Positions 44,168-54,344 are shown, counted from the stretch's first letter. The stretch: 64,000 nucleotides of DNA from Ramlibacter sp. (GCF_028291745.1 NZ_JAQGNQ010000109.1:1-64000), one strand, 5' to 3'. Notes: generated by a model from the sequence alone, not told the origin. Program-made: numbers and translations.

Positions 44168-45805
44168 CTAGAAGCGCACGCCCAGGTTCACGTACCAGCG
44201 ATCGTCGCCCGATTGCGGCGCCGCGGAGTTCACCGTCAGCGGGATGCGGCTGCCCAGCACCAGCCGGCCGTAGTCCACCGAGGCCACGAACGGACCCCTG
44301 GCATAGCGCAGGCCGAGGCCGACGCTTGCGAGCCGGTCGGAGGCGGGCTTGTTCAGGCCGTCCGGCTCGTTGTTCCAGACGTAGCCGGCATCCACGAAGC
44401 CCAGGCCTCGCAGGCCCGCCAGCAGTTCCGGCGTGGTGATTTCGAGCGTCGCCGACACGCCCTTGTCCGCCGAGATGGGCCGCTCGATCTCGGTGCCGCG
44501 CACGGACGCCAGCCCACCCAGGCCGAACTGCTCGCCGGAGATCAGCACGTCCGGGCTGTACTGGAAGTTGCCGCGCAGGCTCCAGATCCAGGTCTGCGCC
44601 AGCGGCGCGGTGTAGCTGGCCGAACCGCGCACGGCCTTCCAGTGCAGCTTGCTGATGCGCGGGTCCTCGCTTTGGTAGGAGGCCAGGTCGTTGTGCTCGC
44701 CGGTGCCGGTGTTCCAGGCCAGCTCGGTGGTGTAGCCCCACACCGCTGTGTCGCTCTCGGTGCGCGCCGTGTAGCCCAGGCTCACCGGGCGGCTGCGGCG
44801 ATCGAGCGCACCGGGCACGATGATGTCGTTGATCTTCGATGCATTGAAGACCTTGTCGTCGATGCCCGCCGTCACATAGCTGCGGCGGCCACCCTGCGGC
44901 GCCAGGTAGCGCGTGAAGTTCAGCCCGAAGGTGCGGCCGGCGCCGGTGCTGGTGAAGCTGCCGAAATTGCCGACCACGTCCGAGCGCGTGAAGCTCGCGC
45001 CGATCACGCCGCCCGCGGCATAGAGCGGCACCTTGTAGGCCAGGCCCAGTTGCTTCACGTCATCCGGCCGCTCGAACGAGGTGGTGTAGGCGCCGATGAA
45101 CTGGTGATCGCGGTTGAAGAGGTTGGTGTGCCCGCCCGAAACCGTGAAGCGATCGCGCCCCGAGGTGGCGTCGCCGGCGTTCGACAGCGACATGCCCAGC
45201 GTCCACGGGCGCTCTTCGCGCACGGTGATCGTGGCGTCGATCTTGTCGGGCTCCTCGGACTCGCGCAGCCCCACCTGCACCTGCTTGTTCGGGTTCTCGT
45301 TGGCGATCGCGGTCTGGATGGCCAGGCGCTTGAAGTTGGGACTCTCGCCCTCGCGCAGCTCCGGCAAGGTGCGGCGGATGTTCTCTTCGTCGTAGATGCT
45401 GCGGCCTTCGATGGTCACGCGGCCGACCACGAACTTCACGATGGAAAGCTTCACCGTCTCGCCGACTTCCTGCGGCGGCAGGGCGACCCGGTGCAGGCCG
45501 AAGCCGCGCGCGCGCAGTGCGCTTTCGAGGGCGGCGGTCGCCTGCTGCAGCGTTTCGAGCGTGGCGTTCGGGCGGATGAAGGGGGCGAGTACGCGTTGCG
45601 CCTCCGCCTCGCCGATCGGGTTTTCGCCTTCGATGCGAAAGCCGCGGAGGGCGAACACCGTGGCCGGGGCGGCGGCGGCCATGGGCGGCGTCGGTGCGGT
45701 GGGCGCAGCGGCGCGGCCCTGGGCAGAGGCTGCGCCCGCGGCAATCGTCATCAGGGCCAGCAGGCCGTGCCGCGACAGCCGCGGCGAAGCAATGCCTCGA
45801 GTCAT
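44168..45805 (-). CDS. TpsB-family outer-membrane transporter (ShlB/FhaC/HecB)
   Basis: A 545-residue two-partner-secretion pore. It has a signal peptide (about 1-25, ending ASAQ), a POTRA domain at about 45-120 and a second near 125-200 (VGRVTIEGRSIYDEENIRRTL), then a 16-strand barrel. VRGTEIERP is the L6 tip motif (usually VRG[YF]), and it ends with the aromatic C-terminal strand VNLGVRF. Such pores export one partner, a TpsA protein, normally next door; none is visible here. The neighbour upstream is a FecR-domain protein, 78 bp away on the same strand. Confidence 0.92.
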   Translation of the reverse strand: MTRGIASPRLSRHGLLALMTIAAGAASAQGRAAAPTAPTPPMAAAAPATVFALRGFRIEGENPIGEAEAQRVLAPFIRPNATLETLQQATAALESALRARGFGLHRVALPPQEVGETVKLSIVKFVVGRVTIEGRSIYDEENIRRTLPELREGESPNFKRLAIQTAIANENPNKQVQVGLRESEEPDKIDATITVREERPWTLGMSLSNAGDATSGRDRFTVSGGHTNLFNRDHQFIGAYTTSFERPDDVKQLGLAYKVPLYAAGGVIGASFTRSDVVGNFGSFTSTGAGRTFGLNFTRYLAPQGGRRSYVTAGIDDKVFNASKINDIIVPGALDRRSRPVSLGYTARTESDTAVWGYTTELAWNTGTGEHNDLASYQSEDPRISKLHWKAVRGSASYTAPLAQTWIWSLRGNFQYSPDVLISGEQFGLGGLASVRGTEIERPISADKGVSATLEITTPELLAGLRGLGFVDAGYVWNNEPDGLNKPASDRLASVGLGLRYARGPFVASVDYGRLVLGSRIPLTVNSAAPQSGDDRWYVNLGVRF

Positions 45806-45883
45806 GTTTCCTTGCCGCTCGTTCTTATGGGAGCGGGCATTCTCGCCGCGGGTAAACAATTTGTCACCCGCCGGTTGGCATAG

Positions 45884-47266
45884 CTACTTGCAGACCTGGC
45901 TGTTGCTGCGGATCCCCGACTCGCCCAGCACGGTGGAGAGCAGCGGGTTCCTGGAGTTGGGCAGCGGTACGCGATCGAACTCGATGAACTTCGGGATCAG
46001 CGAGGGGCGGGCCGTCTCGCCCGTGACGCTGGCAAAGCCCGCCTCGCCGCGTCCGAGCTCCAGCACGTCGCGCGCGCTGGTGATCTCGATATGGCCGTCG
46101 CGCACGAACACGAACAGGCCCTCGGCGGCATCGGACACGGCCTCGGTCGCAAACAGCTTGGGCGGCACCGGAACTTCGTCCGGCCGCGGCGTGCCCGGGT
46201 TGGGCTGGTTGGCGATCGGCTGCACGGCGCCCGACGCCGGTATGAAGAGGCCCTGCCCCGCCTGCAGCACCTGCAGCGCGGTCTGGCCGGTCTGGCCCAC
46301 CTCGATGGCGCCGAGCCAGGTCCACAGCGTCAGGCCGGCATCCGGCTCGCCCGGCTCGCCGGCGCACACGCCGGTGCAATTGACGTCGAAGCCGGTGCCG
46401 CGGATACCGATGGTGGCCGTGGCCGTGCTGAAGCCGACGTTGCGGTTGTTGGCCTTGGCGATCAGGCCGGTGAGCGTGCGCACCGAGCCGCGCAGGATGG
46501 AGGCCAGGAAGCGGCCTTCGCCGGCGTTCTTGTCGTCGTAGACGAAGTTGTCGACGCGAAAGCGCGATTGCGAACCGAGCGTGATGCGCGTGTCATCGCG
46601 AAAGGCCAGCACCGCCTGGCCGCCGCGCGCCGTCTCCACCACGTCGCCGGGATAGACGCTGCCGCCCGCCACCAGCCGACGGCGCAGGCCGGCGCCGTCG
46701 ACGGCAAAGAGGTCGCCCTGCACCGTCACCACCTTGGCACTCGCCTGGATCGCGTTCGGACGCGAGGCTTCCTGGATCTGGCTCGATTCCTGGCCGCATT
46801 CCCCGCTGCACACGCGTGCGTCGAAATCGGTGCCGCGGATCCCGATGGTGGCCGTGTTGGTCTGCACCCGCGCGGCATTGGGCGAGCTCTTGGAGATCAC
46901 GCCGGTCACCGCGCGGAAGCCGCCGCGCACCAGTTGCATCAGGTAGTTGTTGTCGGGCGCGTTCTCGTGGAACTGGTACTGCTGCAGCACGAGTTCGGAG
47001 TTGGGCCGCAGCGTCATGCGCGTGCCGTCCGCCAGCTTGATGATGGCCGAGGCGCCCTCGGACGTGGTCAGCCGGTCGCCTTCGCGCAGCACCAGGCCCT
47101 TGCCCAGCGTGCGCGGGGTTTCGCCGGGCGTCTGGGCAAAGCCGACGCCGCGCGAGAACTCGACTTCACCGGCGGTACTTTGGGCATGGGCACTGGCCGC
47201 CACGAGCAGCAGGCCCCCGGCCAACAGCGTTGCCAGCCAGTGAGATACATCTTTTGCTGCACGCAT
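45884..47266 (-). CDS. Exported protein with two FecR domains
   Basis: A 460-residue protein with a signal peptide (about 1-28). Two FecR-type units are found, about 55-170 and 200-320, each ending in a near-identical block (TATIGIRGTDFD and TATIGIRGTGFD). Each block is followed by a cysteine pair (VCSGECG, NCTGVCAG). Unlike FecR of iron-transport systems, no cytoplasmic DUF4880 domain or sigma factor gene is present, so this is likely a secreted or periplasmic scaffold. It precedes the TpsB gene and may be cotranscribed. Confidence 0.85.
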   Translation of the reverse strand: MRAAKDVSHWLATLLAGGLLLVAASAHAQSTAGEVEFSRGVGFAQTPGETPRTLGKGLVLREGDRLTTSEGASAIIKLADGTRMTLRPNSELVLQQYQFHENAPDNNYLMQLVRGGFRAVTGVISKSSPNAARVQTNTATIGIRGTDFDARVCSGECGQESSQIQEASRPNAIQASAKVVTVQGDLFAVDGAGLRRRLVAGGSVYPGDVVETARGGQAVLAFRDDTRITLGSQSRFRVDNFVYDDKNAGEGRFLASILRGSVRTLTGLIAKANNRNVGFSTATATIGIRGTGFDVNCTGVCAGEPGEPDAGLTLWTWLGAIEVGQTGQTALQVLQAGQGLFIPASGAVQPIANQPNPGTPRPDEVPVPPKLFATEAVSDAAEGLFVFVRDGHIEITSARDVLELGRGEAGFASVTGETARPSLIPKFIEFDRVPLPNSRNPLLSTVLGESGIRSNSQVCK

Positions 47267-47399
47267 GGACAAACCTCCGGTCACCGGTGTTTCAATCGAA
47301 TAGCTGATTTGCCTGTTATACACGCTGCCGCAGAGACACAGGGGCGAGCGCAGGGGCTGGCGCCGCATGCCTCGTGCGGATTTCACGGCGCGCGCAGAT

Positions 47400-47828
47400 T
47401 CACGCGAGCAGGGCTGTCTTGAAGGCTTCTTCGAGACCCGGCAATGCGGCGGCCACCTGCTGCACGCGCGCGGCATCTGCCTCGCGCTGCAGCGCGGCCC
47501 AGACCGCGCCGGGGAAGTGGCTGTCCCAGTCGAAGCGCGCGATCACGTGCCAGTGCAGGTGCGGCACCGCGTTGCCGAGCGAGGCGAGATTGACCTTGGC
47601 AGGGTGCAAGCTCTGCAGCATCGCCTGTTCCACTGCGGCCAGTACGTCGACCACCACGATGCGATCAGCGCGGGCAAGCTGCGAGAACTCGCGCACGTGC
47701 TCTTGCCACACGAGCCGGTAGAAGGCGGGGAAGCCCGCCTCCTGCGCATGGATCAGCCGCCACTTCGGCGTCTGCAGCACCACGCGGCCACCAGCCTTCT
47801 CGCACAGCGGGCACCCGGGAACGGTCAC
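47400..47828 (-). CDS. HIT-family protein
   Basis: A 142-residue histidine-triad protein. The triad is HLHWHVI and the N-terminus has CPLCE, a possible zinc ligand pair. HIT proteins hydrolyse nucleotidyl phosphoramidates and dinucleotides. The start is a GTG overlapping the stop of the DUF3683 oxidoreductase gene (GTGA), which ties the two together. The substrate is not known. Confidence 0.88.
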   Translation of the reverse strand: MTVPGCPLCEKAGGRVVLQTPKWRLIHAQEAGFPAFYRLVWQEHVREFSQLARADRIVVVDVLAAVEQAMLQSLHPAKVNLASLGNAVPHLHWHVIARFDWDSHFPGAVWAALQREADAARVQQVAAALPGLEEAFKTALLA

Positions 47829-50800
47829 ACCAGCACCCGCTCGATGCCGCCGTTGTTGGCGGCGCGCACGTATTCCTTCATCCAGTCCGCGCCGAGGATC
47901 TTGCTGGCCATCTCCACCACGATGTAGTCGGCTTCGAGCAGCCCGTTCTGCAGGTCGTGGTTGTAGCGCGTGAGGCCTTGCAGGCAACTCGGGCAGCTGG
48001 TGAGGATCTTCAGGTTCTCCTTCTCGCCGACCACGCCGGAGGCACGCATGGCGGCCTCGTCCTTGCGCAGTTCTTCTTCCTTGCGAAAGCGCACCTGCGT
48101 CGAGATGTCGGGCCGCGTCACGCCGAGGGTGCCCGATTCGCCGCAGCAGCGCTCCGATTTGCGCACGCTGTCGCCCACCAGCGCCTTCACCGTCTTCATC
48201 GGGTCCTGCAGCTTCATGGGCGTGTGGCAGGGGTCGTGATAGAGATAGGCGCCCGCCCCGTCCAGCTTGATGCCTTTTTCCAGCAGGTATTCGTGGATGT
48301 CGATGATCCGGCAGCCCGGGAAGATCTTGTCGAATTCATAGCCCTGCAGCTGGTCGTAGCAGGTGCCGCACGAAACCACCACCGTCTTGATGTCCAGGTA
48401 GTTCAGCGTGTTGGCGACGCGGTGGAAGAGCACCCGGTTGTCGGTGATCATCTTCTCGGCCTTGTCGAACTGGCCCGAGCCGCGCTGCGGATAGCCACAG
48501 CACAGGTAGCCCGGGGGCAGCACGGTCTGCACGCCGGCGTGCCACAGCATCGCCTGCGTCGCCAGCCCCACCTGCGAGAACAGGCGCTCGGAGCCGCAGC
48601 CCGGAAAGTAGAAGACCGCCTCGCTCTCGGCCGTCGTCGCCTTCGGGTCGCGGATGATGGGGACGTAATCCTTGTCCTCGATGTCCAGCATCGCCCGCGC
48701 CGTCTTGGTCGGCAGCCCGGTGGGCAGCTTCTTGTTGACGAAGTGGACCACCTGCTCCTTGATCGGCGCGCTGCCGTGCGTATCGGGCGGGCGCGTCACC
48801 TGCAGGTGCGCCAGGCCGCGCAGCAGGTTGTTGGCCAGGCGCTGCAGCTTGAAGCCGACGCCGACCATCGCGGCTCGCACCAGCTTGATGGTCTCCGGGT
48901 TGGTGGCGTTCAGCATGAACATCGCCGCCGCATTCCCGGGGCGGAAACTCTTCTTTCCCATCTTGCGCAGCAGGTTGCGCATGTTCATCGACACGTCGCC
49001 AAAGTCGATCTTCACCGGGCACGGGTTCTCGCACTTGTGGCAGACCGTGCAGTGGTCCGACACGTCCTCGAACTCTTCCCAGTGCTTGATCGACACGCCG
49101 CGGCGCGTCTGCTCCTCGTACAGGAAGGCTTCGACCAGCAGCGAGGTGGCCAGGATCTTGTTGCGCGGGCTGTACAGCAGGTTGGCGCGCGGCACGTGGG
49201 TGGCGCACACCGGCTTGCACTTGCCGCAGCGCAGGCAGTCCTTGATCGAATCGGCGATGGCGCCGATGTCCGACTGCTGCATGATGATCGACTCGTGCCC
49301 CATCAGCCCGAAGCTGGGCGTGTAGGCGTTGGTCAGGTCGGCGTACACCGAGGTGTCGGCATCGACCTCGCCCACGCTCGAGGGGCGCAGCAGCTTGCCC
49401 TTGTTGAAGCGGCCCTGCGGATCGACCCGTTGCTTGTAGTCGGCAAAGGGCGCGATCTCCTCGTCGCTCAGGAATTCCAGCTTGGTGATGCCGATGCCGT
49501 GCTCGCCCGAGATCACCCCGTTCAAGGACCGGGCCAGCGCCATGATGCGCTTCACCGCCTCGTGCGCGGTCTGCAGCATCCGGTAATCGTCGCTGTTGAC
49601 CGGAATGTTGGTGTGCACGTTGCCGTCGCCCGCGTGCATGTGCAGCGCCACCCACACGCGACCCTTGAGCACGCGCTGGTGGATCGCGTTCACCTCGGAC
49701 AGGATGGATGCAAAGGCATTGCCGGAGAAGATCGTCGCCAGCGGCGCGCGGATCTGGGTCTTCCAGCTGGCACGCAGCGAGTGGTCCTGCAGTTGCGCGA
49801 ACAAGGGTTCCACGTTGGCCAGCCAGTCCTGCCATTGCGCCCGCACCTCGCGGATCAGCGCGATGGCCTGCTGCACGCGGTCTTCCAGCAGTTCGGCCGA
49901 AGGGATCTCGCCGGCGTCGTCCTGCTTGCCCAGGGGCAGGCGGCCGCGGGTGAAGAACAGCTCCAGTTCGTCGGTCAGCGCGATCTTGTTGCGCAGGCTG
50001 AGCTCGATATTGATGCGCTCGATGCCGTCGGTGTATTCGGCCATCCGCGGCAGCGGGATCACCACGTCTTCATTGATCTTGAAGGCGTTGGTGTGCTTGC
50101 TGATGGCGGCGGTGCGCTTGCGATCGAGCCAGAACTTCTTGCGCGCTTCCGGGCTGATCGCAATGAAGCCCTCGCCGCTGCGCGAGTTGGCCAGGCGCAC
50201 GACCTCGGAAGTTGCGCGCGCAACGGCATCGGGCTCGTCGCCGGCGATGTCGCCGATCAGCACCATCTTCGGCAGGCCGCCGCGCTTGGACTTGGTGGCA
50301 TAGCCGACGGCGCGCAGATAGCGGTCGTCGAGGTGTTCCAGGCCGGCCAGCACCACGCCCGAGCGCTTCTGCTCGGCAAACATGAAGTCCTTGATCTCGA
50401 CGATGCTCGGAACGGCGTCGCGCGCATTGCCGAAGAACTCCATGCACACCGTGCGCGTATGCGCGGGCATGCGGTGCACCACCCAGCGCGCGCTGGTGAT
50501 CAGGCCGTCGCAGCCTTCCTTCTGGATGCCGGGCAGGCCGGAAAGGAACTTGTCGGTGACGTCCTTGCCCAGGCCCTCCTTGCGAAAGCGCGAGCCGGGA
50601 ATCTCCAGGCGCTCGGTGCGCTTGGGCTTGCTCCAGTCGATCTTGCCCGCGGCGTCGAAGTAGCGCAGTTCGAAGGTGGCGACCGGCGCGTCGTGGATCT
50701 TGCCGAGGTTGTGGTCGAGGCGGATCACCTCGAGCCATTCGGCATCCGGCGTCACCATGCGCCAGGACACGAGGTTGTCCAGCGCGGTGCCCCACAGCAC

Positions 50801-51721
50801 GGCCTTCTTGCCGCCGGCGTTCATCGCGACGTTGCCGCCGATGCAGGACGCTTCCGCCGACGTGGGATCCACCGCGAAGACGAAGCCCGAGCGTTCCGCC
50901 GCATCCGACACGCGCTGCGTCACGACGCCGGCTTCGGTCCAGATCGTCGGCACGGGCTCGGCATGGCCGCCGATGGCAACGCGCTCGACCTCGGACATGG
51001 ACTCGAGCTTCTCGGTGTTGATCACCGCGCTCTTCCACGTGAGCGGGATCGCGCCGCCGGTGTAGCCGGTGCCGCCGCCGCGCGGAATGATCGTCAGGCC
51101 CAGTTCGATGCAGCCCTTCACCAGGCCGGCCATCTCGGCCTCGGTGTCGGGCGTGAGGACGACGAAGGGGTACTCCACGCGCCAGTCGGTGGCGTCGGTC
51201 ACGTGCGACACCCGCGACATGCCGTCGAACTTGACGTTGTCCTTGGCCGTGTACTTGCGCAGCAGGCGCTGCGTGCGCGCGCGCAGTTCGGCGGTCTCGG
51301 CGAAGGCGGCGTCGAAGCGGCGCACCGCGCGTTGCGCGGCCTGCAGCAGTTCGGCCACCAAGCCGTCGCGCTGCGCATCGTTCTGCGTATCGCGGCGCTT
51401 CTCGATCTCGCCGAGCCGGTGATGCAGCGCCTCCACCAGCAGGCGGCGGCGCTTGGGGTTGTCCAGCAGGTCGTCCTGCAGGTAGGGATTGCGCTGCACG
51501 ACCCAGATGTCGCCCAGCACCTCGTACAGCATGCGGGCCGAGCGGCCGGTGCGGCGCTCTTCGCGCAGACGGTTCAACACGTCCCACGCGCGCGCGCCGA
51601 GCAAACGGATCACGATCTCGCGGTCCGAGAACGAGGTGTAGTTGTAGGGGATCTCGCGCAGGCGCGGCGCATCGCCGTCGACCGCAGCCATGAGTTGTTC
51701 GAGTGTCGTTGGCGCGTTCAT
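47825..51721 (-). CDS. DUF3683 FAD/FMN-binding and Fe-S oxidoreductase (lactate/glycolate-oxidase-like fusion)
   Basis: A 1298-residue fusion. The DUF3683 segment is at about 20-100 ([16 protein letters not shown]). An FAD-binding domain follows at about 180-420 ([14 protein letters not shown]), then the FAD-oxidase C-terminal domain with [10 protein letters not shown] and GEHGIG. Two ferredoxin-like clusters come next ([23 protein letters not shown]). Last are two CCG domains ([16 protein letters not shown]) like GlcF/GlpC/LldE. So flavin, 4Fe-4S and CCG parts of a GlcDF-type dehydrogenase lie in one chain, a known Burkholderiales form. The substrate is a 2-hydroxy acid by inference. Confidence 0.93.
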   Translation of the reverse strand: MNAPTTLEQLMAAVDGDAPRLREIPYNYTSFSDREIVIRLLGARAWDVLNRLREERRTGRSARMLYEVLGDIWVVQRNPYLQDDLLDNPKRRRLLVEALHHRLGEIEKRRDTQNDAQRDGLVAELLQAAQRAVRRFDAAFAETAELRARTQRLLRKYTAKDNVKFDGMSRVSHVTDATDWRVEYPFVVLTPDTEAEMAGLVKGCIELGLTIIPRGGGTGYTGGAIPLTWKSAVINTEKLESMSEVERVAIGGHAEPVPTIWTEAGVVTQRVSDAAERSGFVFAVDPTSAEASCIGGNVAMNAGGKKAVLWGTALDNLVSWRMVTPDAEWLEVIRLDHNLGKIHDAPVATFELRYFDAAGKIDWSKPKRTERLEIPGSRFRKEGLGKDVTDKFLSGLPGIQKEGCDGLITSARWVVHRMPAHTRTVCMEFFGNARDAVPSIVEIKDFMFAEQKRSGVVLAGLEHLDDRYLRAVGYATKSKRGGLPKMVLIGDIAGDEPDAVARATSEVVRLANSRSGEGFIAISPEARKKFWLDRKRTAAISKHTNAFKINEDVVIPLPRMAEYTDGIERINIELSLRNKIALTDELELFFTRGRLPLGKQDDAGEIPSAELLEDRVQQAIALIREVRAQWQDWLANVEPLFAQLQDHSLRASWKTQIRAPLATIFSGNAFASILSEVNAIHQRVLKGRVWVALHMHAGDGNVHTNIPVNSDDYRMLQTAHEAVKRIMALARSLNGVISGEHGIGITKLEFLSDEEIAPFADYKQRVDPQGRFNKGKLLRPSSVGEVDADTSVYADLTNAYTPSFGLMGHESIIMQQSDIGAIADSIKDCLRCGKCKPVCATHVPRANLLYSPRNKILATSLLVEAFLYEEQTRRGVSIKHWEEFEDVSDHCTVCHKCENPCPVKIDFGDVSMNMRNLLRKMGKKSFRPGNAAAMFMLNATNPETIKLVRAAMVGVGFKLQRLANNLLRGLAHLQVTRPPDTHGSAPIKEQVVHFVNKKLPTGLPTKTARAMLDIEDKDYVPIIRDPKATTAESEAVFYFPGCGSERLFSQVGLATQAMLWHAGVQTVLPPGYLCCGYPQRGSGQFDKAEKMITDNRVLFHRVANTLNYLDIKTVVVSCGTCYDQLQGYEFDKIFPGCRIIDIHEYLLEKGIKLDGAGAYLYHDPCHTPMKLQDPMKTVKALVGDSVRKSERCCGESGTLGVTRPDISTQVRFRKEEELRKDEAAMRASGVVGEKENLKILTSCPSCLQGLTRYNHDLQNGLLEADYIVVEMASKILGADWMKEYVRAANNGGIERVLV

Positions 51722-51773
51722 TCGTGAGTGCAATATCAGCCAGCACACAGCGACTCGGCTGAAGGTGGATGTT

Positions 51774-51806
51774 ACCGCAGTGCAACACGCGCACTTGTAG
51801 TGCGGT
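51774..51806. promoter_or_regulatory. Imperfect palindrome between the DUF3683 gene and ugpB
   Basis: ACCGCAGTGCAA and TTGTAGTGCGGT face each other across nine bases, with ten of twelve positions pairing. The site is 53 bp from one divergent gene and 107 bp from the other. It may be an operator for the ugp operon; no Pho box is evident. Tentative. Confidence 0.35.
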
Positions 51807-51912
51807 CATGGGAAACCCGCTTGCTGGTGCGGGACCTCATCTGTCTAATGCGCGTCACACAAAAACCGTAGAGTCACCGACTTTCCTCAAGGACGTCAAC
51901 AGGAGCGAATGC

Positions 51913-53223
51913 ATGAAATTGAAGCTTTCCGCGCTGGCCCTCACCGCCGCGCTCTTCGCCGCCGGCCCGGCCCGCGCGACGACCGAGATCCAGTGGTGGC
52001 ATTCGATGGGTGGCGCGTTGGGCGAGTGGGTGAACGACCTGGCCAATGACTTCAATGCCACCCAGAAGGATTACAAGATCGTCCCCACGTTCAAGGGCAG
52101 CTATCCGGAATCGATGACGGCGGGCATCGCCGCCTACCGCGCGGGCAATGCGCCCGGCCTGATCCAGATCTTCGAGGTGGGCACCGCCACCATGATGGCG
52201 GCCAAGGGCGCGATCGTGCCGGTGGCCAAGGTGATGACCGATGCGGGCCTGAAGTTCGACCCGTCGGTCTACGTGCCCGCGGTCGCCGGCTACTACACGG
52301 CGCCGAACGGGCAGATGCTCAGCTACCCGTTCAACAGCTCCACGCCGGTCTTCCACTACAACAAGGACGCCTTCAAGGCCGCGGGCCTCGATCCCGAGAA
52401 GCCGCCGAAGACCTGGCCCGAGGTGGCGCTGGCCGCGGCCAAGCTCAAGGCCTCCGGCCACAAGTGCCCCTTCACCACCAGTTGGGTCAGCTGGACGCAG
52501 CTCGAGACCTTCTCGGCCTGGCACAACGTGCTGTACGCAACCAAGAACAACGGCTTCGGCGGCTTGGACGCGCGCTTGGCGTTCAACACGCCGCTGCACG
52601 TGCGGCACATCGAGAACCTGGCCAACATGGCCAAGAGCGGGCTGTTCGTCTACAAGGGCCGCGACAACGCCGCCGACGCGACCTTCGTCTCCGGCGAATG
52701 CGCGATGATGACCGGCTCCTCCGCGCTGGCCGGCAACGTCAAGCGCAATGGCAAGTTCGGCTACGGCATCAGCGCCCTGCCCTATTACCCCGACGTGCCC
52801 GGTGCGCCGCAGAACACGATCATCGGCGGCGCCAGCCTGTGGGTGATGGCGGGCAAGAAGCCCGATGAATACAAGGGCATCGCGCGCTTCCTGAACTACC
52901 TGTCGCAACCCGCGGTGGCGGCCAAGAGCCACCAGCGCACCGGCTACCTGCCGGTGACCAAGGCCGCCTTCGAGCTGACCGAGAAGTCCGGCTTCTACCA
53001 GCAGAATCCGGGCTACGACGTCTCGGTGAACCAGATGATCCGCAAGACCACCGACAAGTCGCGCGGCGTGCGCCTGGGCAACTTCCTGCAGATCCGCACC
53101 ATCATCGACGAGGAACTCGAAGGCGTGTGGCGCGGCACGAGGCAGCCGAAGGAGGCGCTGGATACGGCGGTCAGACGCGGCAACGAACAGTTGGAACGCT
53201 TTCAGAAGGCCAACAAGTCCTGA
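51913..53223 (+). CDS. ugpB: Glycerol-3-phosphate-binding periplasmic protein UgpB
   Basis: UgpB captures sn-glycerol 3-phosphate and its diesters in the periplasm for the UgpAEC importer. The 436-residue protein has a signal peptide (1-22, ending ARA) and the UgpB opening TEIQWWHSMGGALGEWVN. Landmarks are YPFNSSTPVFHYNKDAF and IGGASLWVMAGK. AGGAGCGA precedes the ATG. It is the first gene of ugpBAECQ; a repeat cluster separates it from ugpA, so binding protein and permease may be expressed at different levels. Confidence 0.96.
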   Translation: MKLKLSALALTAALFAAGPARATTEIQWWHSMGGALGEWVNDLANDFNATQKDYKIVPTFKGSYPESMTAGIAAYRAGNAPGLIQIFEVGTATMMAAKGAIVPVAKVMTDAGLKFDPSVYVPAVAGYYTAPNGQMLSYPFNSSTPVFHYNKDAFKAAGLDPEKPPKTWPEVALAAAKLKASGHKCPFTTSWVSWTQLETFSAWHNVLYATKNNGFGGLDARLAFNTPLHVRHIENLANMAKSGLFVYKGRDNAADATFVSGECAMMTGSSALAGNVKRNGKFGYGISALPYYPDVPGAPQNTIIGGASLWVMAGKKPDEYKGIARFLNYLSQPAVAAKSHQRTGYLPVTKAAFELTEKSGFYQQNPGYDVSVNQMIRKTTDKSRGVRLGNFLQIRTIIDEELEGVWRGTRQPKEALDTAVRRGNEQLERFQKANKS

Positions 53224-53250
53224 TGGCGGACGGCCGGACGGCCTGAACGG

Positions 53251-53430
53251 ATGTCATCCCGGGCTTGACCCGGGATCCATGCGGCGCTTGATCAAGCGCC
53301 GCCGTGGATTGCGGGTCGAGCCCGCAATGACGTCCTCGTTGTGGATTGCGGGTCGAGCCCACAATGACATCCTCGTCGTGGCTTGCGGCTCGAGCCCGCA
53401 ATGACATCCTCGTTGTGCATTGCGGGTCGG
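53251..53430. repeat. REP-like family A cluster inside the ugp operon
   Basis: A full family A copy (ATGTCATCCCGGG arm; GCCGTGGATTGCGGG arm) is followed by two or three further half copies (TTGTGGATTGCGGGTCGAG, each then CCCGCAATGAC). It fills the 237-bp gap between ugpB and ugpA. Long hairpins here could protect the upstream ugpB message, as REP elements do in malE-malF of E. coli (analogy). Confidence 0.85.
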
Positions 53431-53460
53431 CACGTCCGCGAAGACCGACAATAAGCGTCT

Positions 53461-54342
53461 ATGGAAAAGCGGGTTCGATTCAAGTCCGCGTGGCTGCCGT
53501 GGGCGCTGATCGCGCCGCAGATGGTGGTCGTGCTGGTGTTCTTCTTCTGGCCCGCGGGGCAGGCGCTGCTGCAAAGCGTGATGCAGCAGGATGCCTTTGG
53601 CGGCACCAGCGTGTTCGTCGGCTGGGAGAACTTCCAGCGCCTGTTCTCGGATGAAAGCTATCTGGAGTCGTTCAAGATCACCGCGATCTTCTCCGGGCTG
53701 GTCGCCACTCTCGGCCTCTCGATCGCACTGCTGCTGGCCGTGATGGCCAATCGCGTCGTGCGCGGCGCGGGCGTGTACAAGACACTTCTCGTGTGGCCCT
53801 ATGCGGTGGCACCGGTAGTGGCCGGCGTGCTGTGGCTGATGATGTTCGCTTCGCCCTACGGCATGATCGCCTACGCCCTGCAGGAGATGGGGCTGCCCTG
53901 GGATCACCTGCTCAATCCCAACCACGCCATGGCGCTGATCGTGATGGCGGCCGTCTGGAAGCAGGTCTCGTACAACTTCCTGTTCTTCCTGGCCGGCCTG
54001 CAGTCGATTCCGCATTCGCTGATCGAGGCCGCCACCATCGACGGCGCCACGCCCTGGAAGCGCTTCTGGAGCATCGTCTTCCCGCTGCTCTCGCCCACCA
54101 CCTTCTTCCTGCTGGTGATCAACGTCATCTACGCCTTCTTCGAGACCTTCGCCATCGTCGACGCGGCCACGCACGGCGGCCCCGGCCGCGACACGGCGAT
54201 CCTGGTCTACAAGGTCTATTACGACGGCTTCAAGGCGCTGGACATCAACGGCTCCGCCGCGCAGTCGGTGGTGCTGATGCTGATCGTTGTTGTGCTGACC
54301 GTCGTGCAGTTCCGCTTCGTGGAGAAGAAGGTGCAGTACTAG
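53461..54342 (+). CDS. ugpA: sn-Glycerol-3-phosphate ABC transporter permease UgpA
   Basis: A 293-residue inner-membrane permease with six membrane segments. The EAA loop is EAATIDGATPWKRFWSIVFPL, which contacts UgpC. LIAPQMVVVLVFFFWPAGQ is the typical first helix of UgpA. No clear Shine-Dalgarno sequence precedes the ATG, and the REP cluster ends only 30 bp upstream. Next is ugpE, two bases after the stop. Confidence 0.95.
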   Translation: MEKRVRFKSAWLPWALIAPQMVVVLVFFFWPAGQALLQSVMQQDAFGGTSVFVGWENFQRLFSDESYLESFKITAIFSGLVATLGLSIALLLAVMANRVVRGAGVYKTLLVWPYAVAPVVAGVLWLMMFASPYGMIAYALQEMGLPWDHLLNPNHAMALIVMAAVWKQVSYNFLFFLAGLQSIPHSLIEAATIDGATPWKRFWSIVFPLLSPTTFFLLVINVIYAFFETFAIVDAATHGGPGRDTAILVYKVYYDGFKALDINGSAAQSVVLMLIVVVLTVVQFRFVEKKVQY

Positions 54343-54344
54343 CC

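Noticed and set aside
45884..47266. FecR protein as part of an iron-siderophore sigma/anti-sigma system
   Set aside because: There is no adjacent ECF sigma factor or TonB receptor, and the protein has a cleavable signal rather than the anti-sigma layout.
47957..51727. A 1256-codon open frame opposite the DUF3683 oxidoreductase gene
   Set aside because: It is the antisense shadow of a GC-rich gene; its composition is His/Arg/Gln-rich without any domain, while the minus-strand frame has full family motifs.
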